Shown here: piece by piece, positions 1 through 5,483 of the stretch | Position numbering within the stretch: position 1 is the first letter of the stretch | How the letters are laid out: every line of letters begins with the position of its first letter | Assembly (NCBI GenBank): GCA_009843585.1 | Contig: VYDC01000047.1 | Location: 1-5,963 of the forward strand | DNA from: Chloroflexota bacterium | GTDB taxonomy: Bacteria; Chloroflexota; Dehalococcoidia; UBA2979 | Length of the DNA: 5,963 nucleotides | Direction: 5' to 3' | Notes under the pieces: model-generated | The model's input: only the letters and a program-made list of their open reading frames with translations | What the model was told of the DNA's origin: nothing | Databases searched by the model: none | Made by a program: the position numbers and the translations under genes

Positions 1-39
1 GCGCTGACGTTCGAGATCGAGCTCGTCGGCATCGAGTAG
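1..39 (+). CDS. C-terminal end of a probable FKBP-type peptidyl-prolyl isomerase (partial)
   Basis: Only the last twelve codons and a TAG stop lie in the window; the start is outside. The visible peptide is ALTFEIELVGIE. It matches the closing beta strand typical of FKBP-type prolyl cis-trans isomerases, which usually end with a pattern such as L-x-F-x-[IV]-E-L-[LV]. These enzymes speed rotation about Xaa-Pro bonds during protein folding. The assignment rests on one short strand, so another beta-rich protein is possible. The fluoride channel gene begins 86 nt downstream, and no convincing terminator separates the two. Confidence 0.5.
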   Translation, partial: ALTFEIELVGIE

Positions 40-125
40 CCCCCGCCCCTCCCCCTCGACGCGCCGAGCGCGGTCCGAGCCGACCCCGTTGCCGCCGCCG
101 CGCGGTCGTGCCACCGTGCGGTCCC

Positions 126-494
126 ATGCACGTCGTTGCTGTCGCGGTCGGGGGCGCCGTCGGAGCGCTGCTGCGCTACGCGCTCCGCGAGCTCCTGCCT
201 CCCCTCGCCGACGGCAGGATCCCGCTCGCCACGATCGCCGCGAACGTCGCCGGCTCCTTCCTCCTCGGCCTCCTCGGCGGCGTGATGCTCCAGCGGGCCG
301 CGATCCCGGCCGAGCTCCGGCTCGGCGTCACGGTCGGGCTCCTCGGCGCCTTCACGACGTTCTCGGCCTTCTCCCTGGAGACGGTCGACCTGCTGCGGGG
401 CGGCAACTGGCCGTTCGCCGTGCTCAACGTCGTGCTCTCCGTCTCGGGGGCGCTGCTCGCGCTATGGGCGGGCCAGCAGATCGCGCGCCCCTGA
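126..494 (+). CDS. crcB: CrcB/Fluc-family fluoride ion channel
   Basis: A 122-residue membrane protein, the normal size for a Fluc channel, which exports fluoride as an antiparallel homodimer in the cytoplasmic membrane. Four hydrophobic segments are visible at about residues 1-20, 33-56, 64-88 and 96-118. Family signatures are present: GGAVGALLRY near the N terminus, the pore asparagine region N40-V-A-G-S-F, and the helix-3 break GAFTTFSAFS at 74-83. That break supplies the phenylalanines lining the pore and the central sodium site. The ATG at 126 is chosen because family members start right before this glycine-rich segment. An in-frame GTG at 108 would add six residues, and neither start has a clear Shine-Dalgarno sequence. 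There is a single copy, consistent with the homodimeric type; a partner could lie outside the window. Confidence 0.93.
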   Translation: MHVVAVAVGGAVGALLRYALRELLPPLADGRIPLATIAANVAGSFLLGLLGGVMLQRAAIPAELRLGVTVGLLGAFTTFSAFSLETVDLLRGGNWPFAVLNVVLSVSGALLALWAGQQIARP

Positions 495-541
495 GCGGCG
501 CCCCCTTCGCCGCGGGCGCCGTGGACGGGGAGGCGGCGCGG

Positions 542-547
542 TATAGT
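542..547 (+). promoter_or_regulatory. Candidate -10 element for the dehydratase operon
   Basis: TATAGT stands out as an AT-rich hexamer in very GC-rich DNA, 26 nt before the ATG at 574. It matches the TANNNT core of sigma-70-type -10 boxes. The best -35-like hexamer, TGGACG at 522-527, leaves only a 14-nt spacer, which is short, so the -35 is unresolved. A transcript starting near 554 would have a leader of about 20 nt. Confidence 0.4.
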
Positions 548-573
548 TCCCGCGGCACGAGAGCGGGGAGCCC

Positions 574-1494
574 ATGGCGTCGGACACCAGCGCACCGACC
601 GCACGGAGCGGCGCCCTCCGCACGCTCCCGGTCGTCACCTACAAGTACCCGCAGCAGGGCCTGCCACCGATCTCGTTCAGCGACTACGAGCCGGGGCCGC
701 TCCCCGGCGGCCCGTGGCAGCTGACCGTCGAGCCCTCCGAGATCGAGAGGTGGGCACGCCTCTTCGACGACGACCCCGCCGAGATCCTCGCGGCGGGGTC
801 GGCACCGCCCGACATCCTCTACTACCCCGGCATGAACCTCCCCGCCCCGAAGCGCGACTACGGCGGTCCGATGTCGCGCTACTGGGCCGAGTACCTGGGG
901 CCGATCCCGATCGGTGAGCCGATCGAGCTCACCGGGGCGGTGACGGAGAAGTTCCTCCGGCGCGGGCGCGGCGGGATGACCTTCCAGCTCGTCGCCCGCG
1001 TCGGTGGGGAGGTCGTGCAGCGCCACTGGCGCCGCTTCGCCCTGCGCCTGGCCGAGGGCGAGGCCGAGGGATGGGCCGAGCGGGGGTCCGATCCGCGTCC
1101 GCCCGAGCCGTCCGCGGGCGCCGAGGCCTTCGGGCCGCGCCTGATGGCGTGCACCCAGGATCGCTACGACGACTTCGAAGGGCCCGGAGAGGTCACGGGG
1201 CACACGAGCCTCGAGGCCGCACGCGCGGGAGGGCACGCGGCGACGACGGCGCAGGGGGCGCTCTCGTTCGGGCTCCTCACCCGGCTGATGCGCGATCGCT
1301 TCGGGCGCCGCTTCACGGAGGACGGCACCATCGACGTGCGCCTCGTGCGCCCCACCTACGAGGGGGAGCTGCTCGCGGCGCGCGGTGCCGTCCTCGGCGA
1401 GAGGGACGGGCGCCTGCACTGCCGCATCTGGGCAGAGAACCGCGCCGGCGAGCCGGTCACCACCGGCGTGGCGAGCGTGCGCGGCGCGGGCTAG
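574..1494 (+). CDS. Double-hotdog MaoC-like (FAS1-type) acyl dehydratase family protein
   Basis: 306 residues, the usual length of actinobacterial proteins with two tandem hotdog domains. The N-terminal hotdog (about residues 46-160) has the pattern of the MaoC-dehydratase N domain: PIPIGEPIEL at 110-119, then EKFLRRGRGGMTF at 125-137 and a matching strand ending at RRFAL. The C-terminal hotdog (about 186-303) carries the hot-dog helix GHTSLEAARAGGHAATTAQG at 209-228, then LSFGLLTRLM. Relatives hydrate enoyl thioesters or dehydrate 3-hydroxyacyl thioesters. His210 and Gln227-Gly228 align with the catalytic His and the (H/Q)G turn of the hydratase-2 motif. The usual Asp five residues before the His is Gly205, so activity is uncertain. 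The start at 574 has GGGAG at 566-570 with only a 3-nt spacer. This is probably the first gene of an operon with the hydrolase 26 nt downstream. Confidence 0.8.
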   Translation: MASDTSAPTARSGALRTLPVVTYKYPQQGLPPISFSDYEPGPLPGGPWQLTVEPSEIERWARLFDDDPAEILAAGSAPPDILYYPGMNLPAPKRDYGGPMSRYWAEYLGPIPIGEPIELTGAVTEKFLRRGRGGMTFQLVARVGGEVVQRHWRRFALRLAEGEAEGWAERGSDPRPPEPSAGAEAFGPRLMACTQDRYDDFEGPGEVTGHTSLEAARAGGHAATTAQGALSFGLLTRLMRDRFGRRFTEDGTIDVRLVRPTYEGELLAARGAVLGERDGRLHCRIWAENRAGEPVTTGVASVRGAG

Positions 1495-1504
1495 CGCCCC
1501 GCGC

Positions 1505-1510
1505 GGAGGG
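1505..1510 (+). promoter_or_regulatory. Ribosome binding site fixing the hydrolase start
   Basis: GGAGGG lies 10 nt before the ATG at 1521. The same reading frame stays open upstream to 1071, inside the dehydratase gene. This site, together with where alpha/beta-hydrolase homology begins, marks 1521 as the start. Confidence 0.65.
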
Positions 1511-1520
1511 ACAGGCGTCG

Positions 1521-2420
1521 ATGCAGCTGGACTTCGTGGAGATCGCAACGGAGGACGGCCTCGCCCTGCCCGGCGCCTACCTCGCGCCCGCCGCGGGCGC
1601 GGCCGGGCCCGGGCGCTGCGTCGACGCCGTGGTCCTGAACCCGGGCACCGGGGGCCCCTTCCACTCCCGCGTCCTGCTGGGCATCGGCGCCGCCCTCGCG
1701 GAGGCCGGCTACGCCGCGCTCGCGATGAGCACGCGCGGGCACGGCATCGCCTGGCGCGACGCCGCCGGCGGGCGCTACCTCGGCTCCGCCTTCGAGAGCA
1801 TCGCCGAGTGCGGCCTCGACTTCCGGGGCGCCTTCGACCTGCTCGCCGCGCGCGGGCACTCCCGCTTCGCCCTGCTGGGCCACTCGCTCGGCGGGACCAA
1901 GGCGCTCTACCACGCCGCACATGACCCCGACCCGCGGCTCGCCGCCGCCATCTCCTGCTCCGGGCCCCGCTGGTCGGCCTCGTTCTACGAGGCCTCCGAG
2001 CGCCGCGACGACTACGCGCGCAACCGCGCCCGGGCGCAGGCGCTCGTCGACGCGGGGCGCGGCGACGAGCTGATGGAGTTCGACTTCCCCATCGGGCCGA
2101 GCCTGATCCGCGCGGCCGGGTGGCTCGAGAAGTACGGCGCCGAGACCTACAACGTCGAGACCTGGTGCCACCGGATCGCGGTCCCGCTCCTGCGCGTCGA
2201 GGGGGAGCTCGAGACGGGCGTGGTGCAGCGCGGGGTCGCCGAGCTGCTGATGGAGCGCGCGACGGCGAGCCGGCACCGCCGGAGCGTCGTCATCCCCGGC
2301 GGCGATCACGCCTACTCGACCGTGCTCGGCGACGTCGCCTCGGCCGTCGTCGACTGGCTCGGCGGCCTCCCGCTGCCCGCGGCCGCGGCGGCCGGCGCGC
2401 CACCGGCGCAGGCCCGCTGA
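1521..2420 (+). CDS. Alpha/beta hydrolase with intact nucleophile elbow
   Basis: 299 residues with an alpha/beta-hydrolase fold. The first strand and oxyanion-hole turn are at 36-45 (AVVLNPGTGG), followed by AALAMSTRGHG at 65-75. The nucleophile elbow GHSLGG is at 120-125, giving Ser122. The likely acid is Glu231 (in G-E-L-E), at the site where many relatives have Asp, and the catalytic base is His263 in GGDHAYS. The region between about 150 and 215 forms the cap. No signal peptide is seen, so it should be cytosolic. The reaction could be ester, thioester, lactone or C-C hydrolysis; the sequence does not decide. The last 16 residues are low-complexity Ala/Pro. It lies between the dehydratase (26-nt gap) and the SDR (4-nt gap), implying one transcript and a shared pathway. 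Confidence 0.85.
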   Translation: MQLDFVEIATEDGLALPGAYLAPAAGAAGPGRCVDAVVLNPGTGGPFHSRVLLGIGAALAEAGYAALAMSTRGHGIAWRDAAGGRYLGSAFESIAECGLDFRGAFDLLAARGHSRFALLGHSLGGTKALYHAAHDPDPRLAAAISCSGPRWSASFYEASERRDDYARNRARAQALVDAGRGDELMEFDFPIGPSLIRAAGWLEKYGAETYNVETWCHRIAVPLLRVEGELETGVVQRGVAELLMERATASRHRRSVVIPGGDHAYSTVLGDVASAVVDWLGGLPLPAAAAAGAPPAQAR

Positions 2421-2424
2421 GCCG

Positions 2425-3222
2425 GTGGCGCTCCCCGAGTACGACCTGGAGGGGCGCACCGCCCTCATCACGGGGGCGGGCCGGGGCATCGCAGGCGGCG
2501 TCGCGCGCGTCCTCGCCGAGGCGGGCTGCGACGTCGCCCTGAACGCGCTCACGCCCACCCACGCCGAGCCCCTCGCGGCCGCCGTCGCGGAGGAGTCCGG
2601 GAGGCGCGCCGTCGCCCTCGTCGGCGACATGACGGACCCGGCCGCGACAGACGACGTCGTCGAGCAGGCGATCGCGGCCCTCGGCCGGATCGACATCCTG
2701 GTCTGCGGCGTCGGCGACGCCATCGCGAAGCCGCTCGTCCCGCTCCCCGGCCGCCCGAGCCGGCACGGAACGCCTGTGAGCGACGAGGAGCTCGGGCTCA
2801 CCGTCGCCCTCAACCTGACGTCGGCCCTGCTCTCCGCGCGGGCCGTCGGGCCGCACATGCTGGAGCGCGGCTCGGGGAGCGTGATCACGATCGGATCGTT
2901 CGCCGGACGCCGCGGGGGTGCCGGCACCACGCTCTACGCGGCGGGGAAGTCCGGCACGGAGGGCTTCACGCGGGCGCTCGCGCTCGAGTGGGCCCCCTAC
3001 GGCGTGCGCGTCAACGGCATCGCGCCGGGGAGCTTCCCCGACGCGGTCACGGCGGGCGAGGAGGGCTACCGGCAGCGCGTCGAGAGCGCCGAGCGGAGCG
3101 TCCCGCTGGGACGCGCCGGACGGCTCCGCGAGGTCGGTCTGCTCGCGGCCTACCTCGCCTCCGACGCGTCGGCCTACATGACGGGGCAGACCCTCTACCT
3201 GGACGGCGGGATGACGCTCTGA
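2425..3222 (+). CDS. Short-chain dehydrogenase/reductase (SDR) family oxidoreductase
   Basis: 265 residues, typical of a classical SDR with a Rossmann fold. The nucleotide-binding turn TGAGRGIA is at 16-23. The catalytic set is complete: Asn130, Ser158, Tyr171 and Lys175, with the normal Ser-Tyr spacing of 13. VNGIAPG at 196-202 and the C-terminal SAYMTGQTLYLDGG at 249-262 are also standard. These enzymes oxidise alcohols or reduce ketones with NAD(P). Two cofactor-site motifs differ: the usual GIG is GIA at 21-23, and the usual NNAG is CGVG at 94-97. No acidic residue is obvious after the second strand (VALNAL), so NAD against NADP preference is unclear. The GTG start is 4 nt after the hydrolase stop without a good Shine-Dalgarno, which suggests translational coupling. 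Likely partner of the upstream hydratase and hydrolase. Confidence 0.9.
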   Translation: MALPEYDLEGRTALITGAGRGIAGGVARVLAEAGCDVALNALTPTHAEPLAAAVAEESGRRAVALVGDMTDPAATDDVVEQAIAALGRIDILVCGVGDAIAKPLVPLPGRPSRHGTPVSDEELGLTVALNLTSALLSARAVGPHMLERGSGSVITIGSFAGRRGGAGTTLYAAGKSGTEGFTRALALEWAPYGVRVNGIAPGSFPDAVTAGEEGYRQRVESAERSVPLGRAGRLREVGLLAAYLASDASAYMTGQTLYLDGGMTL

Positions 3223-3259
3223 GCCGGGATCGTGCGGCGGCCGCCCGCCCCCGCTCCGC
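3223..3259. other. Convergent intergenic gap with a GC palindrome
   Basis: These 37 nt separate the stops of the SDR gene and the reverse-strand oxidoreductase gene. They contain a perfect 10-bp palindrome, GGCGGCCGCC, at 3236-3245. With a minimal loop it could form only a three-pair stem and there is no T tract, so I do not call it a terminator. No other element is seen. Confidence 0.4.
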
Positions 3260-4369
3260 CTAGGTGTAGACCTCCGGCCGCGTCCGCATGCCGCTCGCCG
3301 CGACGAGCTGCGGCAGCAGGTGCTGGTCGGCCTCGATCTCCTGCAGCCGCGGGGCCACGTCCTGGGCGAAGCGCTCAAGGCTCGCCTGGATGCGCTCGTC
3401 GCTGTTGTGTCCGAACGCCATCCAGCACATCAGGTTGCTGATCCCGAGCTCGGCGAAGGGGCGCAGCCTCTCGAAGACCTCGTCCGCGGTCCCGGCGTGC
3501 AGCCAGCCGCCCGTCATGTACTGCGTGCGGCGCCGCTCGTAGTCCTCGAGGTCGAGATCGTCGATCCCCGAGTTGGCGCGGGCGCTCTTGCGCACGTAAG
3601 TGTCGATCACGTCGTCGATCGTGACGCGCCAGTCCTCGCCGGGCGCGGCGACGTAGACCTGCCTCAGCACGCTCGTGTGCCGCCACGCGAGCTCGCGCTG
3701 CTCCTCGGTGAGCCCCGCCTCGTCCATGCCCTCGAAGTAGTGGTGGAGCCTCGCGGCCAGGATCTCCGGCTTCTGCGGGCCCAGCAGCAGCGACCACCCC
3801 CGGCGGCCGGCCATCGCGAGGCGCTCGGGCGTCGACGACGCGTAGGCGATCAGGGGGCGCGGCTTCTGGACCGGCTCCGGGATGATCCGCCCGCGCACCA
3901 CGACGTCCCAGTACTTCCCGTGGTGCTCGAACCCGTCGTCGCGGGGGGTGTCCCAGGCGAGGTCGCAGACCTCGAGGAACTCCATCATGATCTCGTGCCG
4001 CGACTCGACGTCGACCCCGTAGCCGGCGAACTCGTCGGGCGAGTTCCCGGGCCCGATGCCGACGATGACCTTGCCGTTCGTGAGCTGGTCCAGGAGGTTG
4101 CACTGCGTGACGAAGCGGATGGGGTGCATCAGCGGCACGACGTTGACGGCGAAACCGATGTTGAGCGACGGGTTCCGCTGGCTGATCGCGGCCGCCAGCG
4201 TCAGCGCGTCCGAGTACGTGTTGTACCCGGTGAAGTGGTGCTCGGTCAGCCAGACGTCGGAGAACCCGAGCTCCTCCGCGCGGTCGACCTGGCCGAGCAC
4301 CTCGTAGAGCACCCGCCGGTCGTCGTCGGGACCCGGCGTCTGCGGGTTGAGGTAGTAGCTGAAACGCAT
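3260..4369 (-). CDS. LLM-class (LuxA-like) flavin-dependent oxidoreductase
   Basis: 369 residues with a bacterial-luciferase-like TIM barrel. From the N terminus: MRFSYYLN on the first strand, then GFSDVWLTEHHFTGYN at 35-50. Glu43-His44-His45-Phe46 fall at the same residue numbers as in Vibrio LuxA, where His44 is catalytic. NVVPLMHPIR at 76-85 and NLLDQLTNGKVIVGIGPGN at 91-109 also follow LuxA closely. Gly106 replaces the reactive but non-essential LuxA cysteine. AGTADEVFERLR at 292-303 and LERFAQDVAPRL at 331-342 are typical of the C-terminal part. These enzymes use reduced flavin (FMNH2 or F420H2) supplied by a separate reductase; as monooxygenases they hydroxylate or perform Baeyer-Villiger-type chemistry. 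No LuxB partner or reductase is visible. The ATG has AGGGGG-like purines 6 nt upstream. It is divergent from the next hydrolase-fold gene and may be co-controlled with it. Confidence 0.9.
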   Translation of the reverse strand: MRFSYYLNPQTPGPDDDRRVLYEVLGQVDRAEELGFSDVWLTEHHFTGYNTYSDALTLAAAISQRNPSLNIGFAVNVVPLMHPIRFVTQCNLLDQLTNGKVIVGIGPGNSPDEFAGYGVDVESRHEIMMEFLEVCDLAWDTPRDDGFEHHGKYWDVVVRGRIIPEPVQKPRPLIAYASSTPERLAMAGRRGWSLLLGPQKPEILAARLHHYFEGMDEAGLTEEQRELAWRHTSVLRQVYVAAPGEDWRVTIDDVIDTYVRKSARANSGIDDLDLEDYERRRTQYMTGGWLHAGTADEVFERLRPFAELGISNLMCWMAFGHNSDERIQASLERFAQDVAPRLQEIEADQHLLPQLVAASGMRTRPEVYT

Positions 4370-4382
4370 CGAGGACCCCCTG

Positions 4383-4409
4383 CTGGCGGCGCGTCCGCCC
4401 TGGCGGCGC
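4383..4409. repeat. 10-bp direct repeat in the oxidoreductase leader
   Basis: CTGGCGGCGC occurs at 4383-4392 and again at 4400-4409, a 17-bp period. It falls between the predicted reverse promoter and the reverse ATG, so it would be in the 5' leader of that mRNA. GGCGG at 4385-4389 can pair with CCGCC at 4395-4399. Such repeats are common by chance at this G+C content. Confidence 0.4.
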
Positions 4410-4422
4410 CCACGCTGCCCGG

Positions 4423-4451
4423 AGCCTAGCGGCGGCGGCGGGTGACGTCTA
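4423..4451 (-). promoter_or_regulatory. Candidate promoter for the LLM oxidoreductase
   Basis: Read on the reverse strand, TAGACG (4451-4446) is followed after exactly 17 nt by TAGGCT (4428-4423). These match TTGACA at four of six positions and the TANNNT pattern of a -10 box. The -10 ends 53 nt before the reverse ATG at 4369. Confidence 0.45.
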
Positions 4452-4455
4452 CAGC

Positions 4456-4469
4456 GGCGCCCGGGCGCC
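4456..4469. promoter_or_regulatory. Perfect 14-bp palindrome, possible operator
   Basis: GGCGCCCGGGCGCC is an uninterrupted perfect palindrome. It sits 4 nt from the reverse -35 candidate and 3 nt from the forward -35 candidate, near the middle of the divergent intergenic region. That is a classic place for a dimeric regulator controlling both genes. No regulator gene is in the window, and GC-only palindromes also arise by chance in such DNA. Confidence 0.35.
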
Positions 4470-4472
4470 CCG

Positions 4473-4501
4473 TTGCGGCGGCGGCGGCTGCGCCGTAGCC
4501 T
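4473..4501 (+). promoter_or_regulatory. Candidate promoter for the second hydrolase-fold gene
   Basis: TTGCGG at 4473-4478 and TAGCCT at 4496-4501 are separated by 17 nt. The -35 matches TTGACA at three positions (TTG) and the -10 fits TANNNT only, so this is a weak call helped by position. The -10 ends 44 nt before the ATG at 4546. Confidence 0.35.
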
Positions 4502-4535
4502 CGGCCGCGCGCGAGCCGTCCGGCCGGCGGAGCGA

Positions 4536-4540
4536 GGAGG
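4536..4540 (+). promoter_or_regulatory. Strong Shine-Dalgarno for the second hydrolase-fold gene
   Basis: GGAGG lies five nt before the ATG at 4546, inside the longer purine run GAGGAGG. It supports that start. Confidence 0.75.
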
Positions 4541-4545
4541 CGTCG

Positions 4546-5391
4546 ATGACCACCCACCAGGGAACGCGACTCCTGCGAGGCTTCGCCCAGACGCCCCACG
4601 GCTCCATCGAGTGGCGCGGGATGGGCGATTCCGGCCGCCCGCTCGTGATGTTCCACCCGACCCCGAGCTCCGCCTACCACTTCGAGCCGCACTTCCCCCG
4701 GCTCTCCCGCCGGGCGCGGGTGGTGGCGATGAGCACGCCCGGATACGGCGACTCCGACGATCCCCCCGAGCCGTACACCACCATCGCCGAGTTCGCGCAG
4801 ACGGCCCTCTGGTTCCTGGACGCGATGGCGCTCGAGCGCGTCGACCTCTACGGCGCCTGGACCGGCGCGCAGACCGCCGTGGAACTCGCCGCCGCCCATC
4901 CCGACCGAGTCCGCCGCCTCGTCCTCGAGGAGCCCTGGGACTACGGCAACCCGGAGGGCCGGGCGCTCCACGAGACGATCCACCGCTACATCCCCGAGCA
5001 GGAGGACGGCTCGCACCTCGTCGAGCTCTGGAGGAAGTACGGCGGCGACCGCCCCGGGGTCGATCTCGAGCGCTTCTCCAGGCGCTTCATCGACTTCCTC
5101 CGCGCGAACGGCGAGGAGCCGACGTACGGGGCGATGGGCCGCGAGGGCGCCGCTCCCTACTGCTTCACTCGCTACCCCTTCCTCGCGCGGCTGCGGGACG
5201 TCTCGGCGCCGACGCTGGTCATCCACGGCTCGGGCAGCAAGCTCATGCCGGCCCACCAGGCGTGCCTCGACGCGCTGCCGCGCGGAGAGGGGTTGATCCT
5301 CCCCTCGGCCTGGATCTTCACGCCCGACGACGCGCCGGAGCAGTGGGCCGATGCGGTGCTCTCCTTCCTCGAGGCCGAAGGCGACCCGTAG
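4546..5391 (+). CDS. Alpha/beta-hydrolase-fold protein with an apparently missing catalytic triad
   Basis: 281 residues that follow the alpha/beta-hydrolase fold from end to end. The oxyanion-side turn is VMFHPTPSSAYHFEP at 34-48, followed by MSTPGYGDSDDP at 62-73. The elbow region is VDLYGAWTGAQTAVELAAAHPDRVRRLVL at 99-127, split here into VDLYGAWTGA and the following helix. A cap spans about 130-215 and the last strands are TLVIHGSGSKLMP at 223-235 and LPSAWIF at 252-258. The expected nucleophile is Trp105 (GxSxG reads G-A-W-T-G), the expected acid is Ser231, and the expected His is Trp256. Hydrolases of this general type cleave esters, lactones or C-C bonds, but this copy may do non-hydrolytic chemistry or bind a ligand. 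It is divergent from the luciferase-like gene and has a good ribosome-binding site. There is no frameshift or stop, so it looks selected rather than decayed. Confidence 0.85.
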   Translation: MTTHQGTRLLRGFAQTPHGSIEWRGMGDSGRPLVMFHPTPSSAYHFEPHFPRLSRRARVVAMSTPGYGDSDDPPEPYTTIAEFAQTALWFLDAMALERVDLYGAWTGAQTAVELAAAHPDRVRRLVLEEPWDYGNPEGRALHETIHRYIPEQEDGSHLVELWRKYGGDRPGVDLERFSRRFIDFLRANGEEPTYGAMGREGAAPYCFTRYPFLARLRDVSAPTLVIHGSGSKLMPAHQACLDALPRGEGLILPSAWIFTPDDAPEQWADAVLSFLEAEGDP

Positions 5392-5393
5392 CC

Positions 5394-5407
5394 CCCGCCG
5401 CGGCGGG
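5394..5407 (+). terminator. GC-rich palindrome just after the hydrolase-fold gene, possible terminator hairpin
   Basis: CCCGCCGCGGCGGG is a perfect 14-bp palindrome starting 2 nt after the stop codon. It can fold into a five-pair GC stem with a four-base loop. No T run follows, so it would be an atypical terminator. Its place between this stop and the ferredoxin promoter favours a boundary role, but chance is possible. Confidence 0.35.
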
Positions 5408-5413
5408 CGCGGA

Positions 5414-5442
5414 TGGACGCTCGCGGGGGGCGCCGCTACGAT
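5414..5442 (+). promoter_or_regulatory. Candidate promoter for the ferredoxin gene
   Basis: TGGACG at 5414-5419 (four of six matches to TTGACA) and TACGAT at 5437-5442 (a good TANNNT -10 box) are separated by exactly 17 nt. Transcription from near 5449 would give a leader of about 35 nt. This suggests independent expression of the ferredoxin. Confidence 0.55.
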
Positions 5443-5471
5443 CGCGGGCGGCCGGCCCGCGCGGCCCGGAT

Positions 5472-5476
5472 GGAGG
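5472..5476 (+). promoter_or_regulatory. Shine-Dalgarno supporting a GTG start for ferredoxin
   Basis: GGAGG lies 7 nt before GTG at 5484. It fixes that codon as the start, in agreement with the family's N-terminal pattern T-[FY]-V-I-T. Confidence 0.8.
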
Positions 5477-5483
5477 CCCCTTC

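Noticed and set aside
40..125. Fluoride riboswitch before the crcB gene.
   Set aside because: These riboswitches regulate many crcB genes, but the conserved GGCGAUGG-type core and its pseudoknot partner are not visible in this 86-nt gap, which is mostly C-rich.
1071..1520. N-terminal extension of the first hydrolase in the same open frame.
   Set aside because: It would overlap most of the dehydratase's C-terminal hotdog in another frame and is Arg/Gly-rich. The fold begins at the ATG at 1521, which has its own ribosome-binding site.
424..1920. Long open frame on the reverse strand (498 codons) across the dehydratase and hydrolase genes.
   Set aside because: Its product is Arg/Gly/Pro-rich with no recognisable domain, and it opposes two well-supported genes. 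Such antisense frames are expected when stop codons are rare at this G+C content.
1491..2930. Reverse-strand open frame of 479 codons over the hydrolase and SDR genes.
   Set aside because: It is the antisense shadow of genes with intact family motifs; the translation is low-complexity and resembles no family.
3236..3245. Bidirectional terminator at the convergent junction.
   Set aside because: The palindrome GGCGGCCGCC leaves only about three stem pairs once a loop is allowed, and there is no T tract on either strand.
3320..4429. Forward open frame of 369 codons opposite the LLM oxidoreductase.
   Set aside because: The reverse strand encodes a clear LuxA-like protein with conserved residues, while the forward product is Val/Arg/Leu/Asp-rich and has no domain.
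4539..4548. GGCGTCGATG shared with 1514-1523 at the starts of both hydrolase genes.
   Set aside because: A ten-base match around a start codon in GC-rich DNA is easily chance, and the flanks do not match, so it is not treated as a regulatory repeat.
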